This document shows, piece after piece, positions 63,824 through 64,000 of a DNA stretch of 64,000 nucleotides. This stretch comes from an uncultured Alistipes sp. (GTDB lineage: Bacteria > Bacteroidota > Bacteroidia > Bacteroidales > Rikenellaceae). Under the pieces are notes generated by a model. The model searched no databases. It saw only the letters and a list, made by a program, of their open reading frames with translations, and was not told the origin of the DNA. The translations under genes were made by a program, and so were the position numbers. Location of the stretch: assembly GCA_900545315.1 (NCBI GenBank), contig UQYM01000002.1, positions 1 through 64,000 of the forward strand, given 5' to 3'. Positions within the stretch are counted from its first letter, which is position 1. Every line of letters starts with the position of its first letter.

Positions 63824-64000
63824 CTATTTGAGAATATCACGCAAACCTTGTGGATTCAACACCTCGATGCTCTTCTCGTCGCAACGGATCAGCCGTTTTT
63901 TGGCCATCTCGTCGAGCACCGTCCGCAACGCACTGCGCGTCGCGTCGAAACAGGAGGCAATCATCGTAATATCCGGCATGGGCAGCGACGTCTTGTTGGC
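63824..64000 (-). CDS. Crp/Fnr family regulator, C-terminal part
   Basis: Only the last 58 codons are in the window; the gene continues beyond its right edge. They encode a helix-turn-helix of the Crp type: PDITMIASCFDATRSALRTV and LDEMAKKRLIRCDEKSIEVL, ending NPQGLRDILK. The domain binds DNA; the missing N-terminal part should be a cyclic-nucleotide or redox sensor. It precedes waaA by only 5 bases. Confidence 0.75.
   Translation of the reverse strand, partial: ANKTSLPMPDITMIASCFDATRSALRTVLDEMAKKRLIRCDEKSIEVLNPQGLRDILK

Noticed and set aside
1..64000. CRISPR array, insertion sequence, prophage or integrative element
   Set aside because: No regularly spaced repeats, no transposase or integrase frames and no terminal inverted repeats with target duplications were seen. 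All three tRNAs appear intact, with no neighbouring integrase.

Overview
The window looks like a core-genome stretch of a Bacteroidota chromosome, most likely of the order Bacteroidales. The genus is not proven; an Alistipes/Rikenellaceae-like origin is a guess from moderate-to-high GC content and gene content. Supporting signs are Bacteroidota-type -7 promoter boxes (TAnnTTTG, some with TTTG 19 bases upstream), little Shine-Dalgarno sequence, many SPII lipoproteins with Bacteroidota-style signals, an rpsL-rpsG-fusA-rpsJ operon, and families typical of the phylum (HECLGH-type DPP III, S9 lipoprotein peptidases, PepSY-like periplasmic protein). I saw no insertion sequence, prophage, integrase, CRISPR array or rRNA gene.

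Layout. 0-3.5 kb: str-type ribosomal operon on the minus strand with a consensus promoter. 4-9.4 kb: two tandem secreted esterases, a small unknown gene and a lipoprotein prolyl oligopeptidase. 9.4-13.7 kb: dapD, a Na/phosphate cotransporter and birA. 13.8-16.6 kb: ECF sigma factor, membrane anti-sigma factor and outer-membrane barrel protein. 16.7-21.1 kb: deoC, icd, gltA. 21.2-26.2 kb: SGNH-SGNH-MBOAT operon, an O-acetylation module for a cell-surface polymer. 26.6-29.3 kb: nitroreductase, a translationally coupled PAP2/ICMT pair, tRNA-Ser. 29.4-35 kb: asparaginase, TatD, DprA, tRNA-Cys, a GH43 glycosidase. 35-41.7 kb: tripartite RND efflux operon with a divergent AraC regulator. 41.9-45 kb: an MGMT with an unusual insert, a PepSY-like protein, and a MarR-HMA-thioredoxin operon. 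45.3-50.1 kb: MFS transporter, a Pro/Gly/Arg-rich exported protein, a CPA2-type cation/proton antiporter. 50.6-56 kb: panC-panD, DPP III, a 957-base gap with degenerate repeats, malate dehydrogenase. 56.4-64 kb: an unknown protein, a DPP5-like peptidase, NUDIX, pyrE, an SRPBCC protein, tRNA-Gln, waaA and the 3' end of a Crp/Fnr regulator.

Many genes serve protein and peptide turnover in the envelope (prolyl oligopeptidase, DPP III, DPP5-like), central carbon metabolism (icd, gltA, mdh) and envelope building (dapD, waaA, O-acetylation module, PAP2). The least explained items are the PAP2/ICMT pair, the MarR-HMA-thioredoxin operon with a shortened CxC metal motif, the MGMT insert, isocitrate dehydrogenase with mixed cofactor residues, and three genes of unknown function. 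Where the longest reading frame overlapped a promoter box or lacked a leader peptide, I moved the start downstream; this is stated in each entry. All functions come from reading the sequence, not from database searches.
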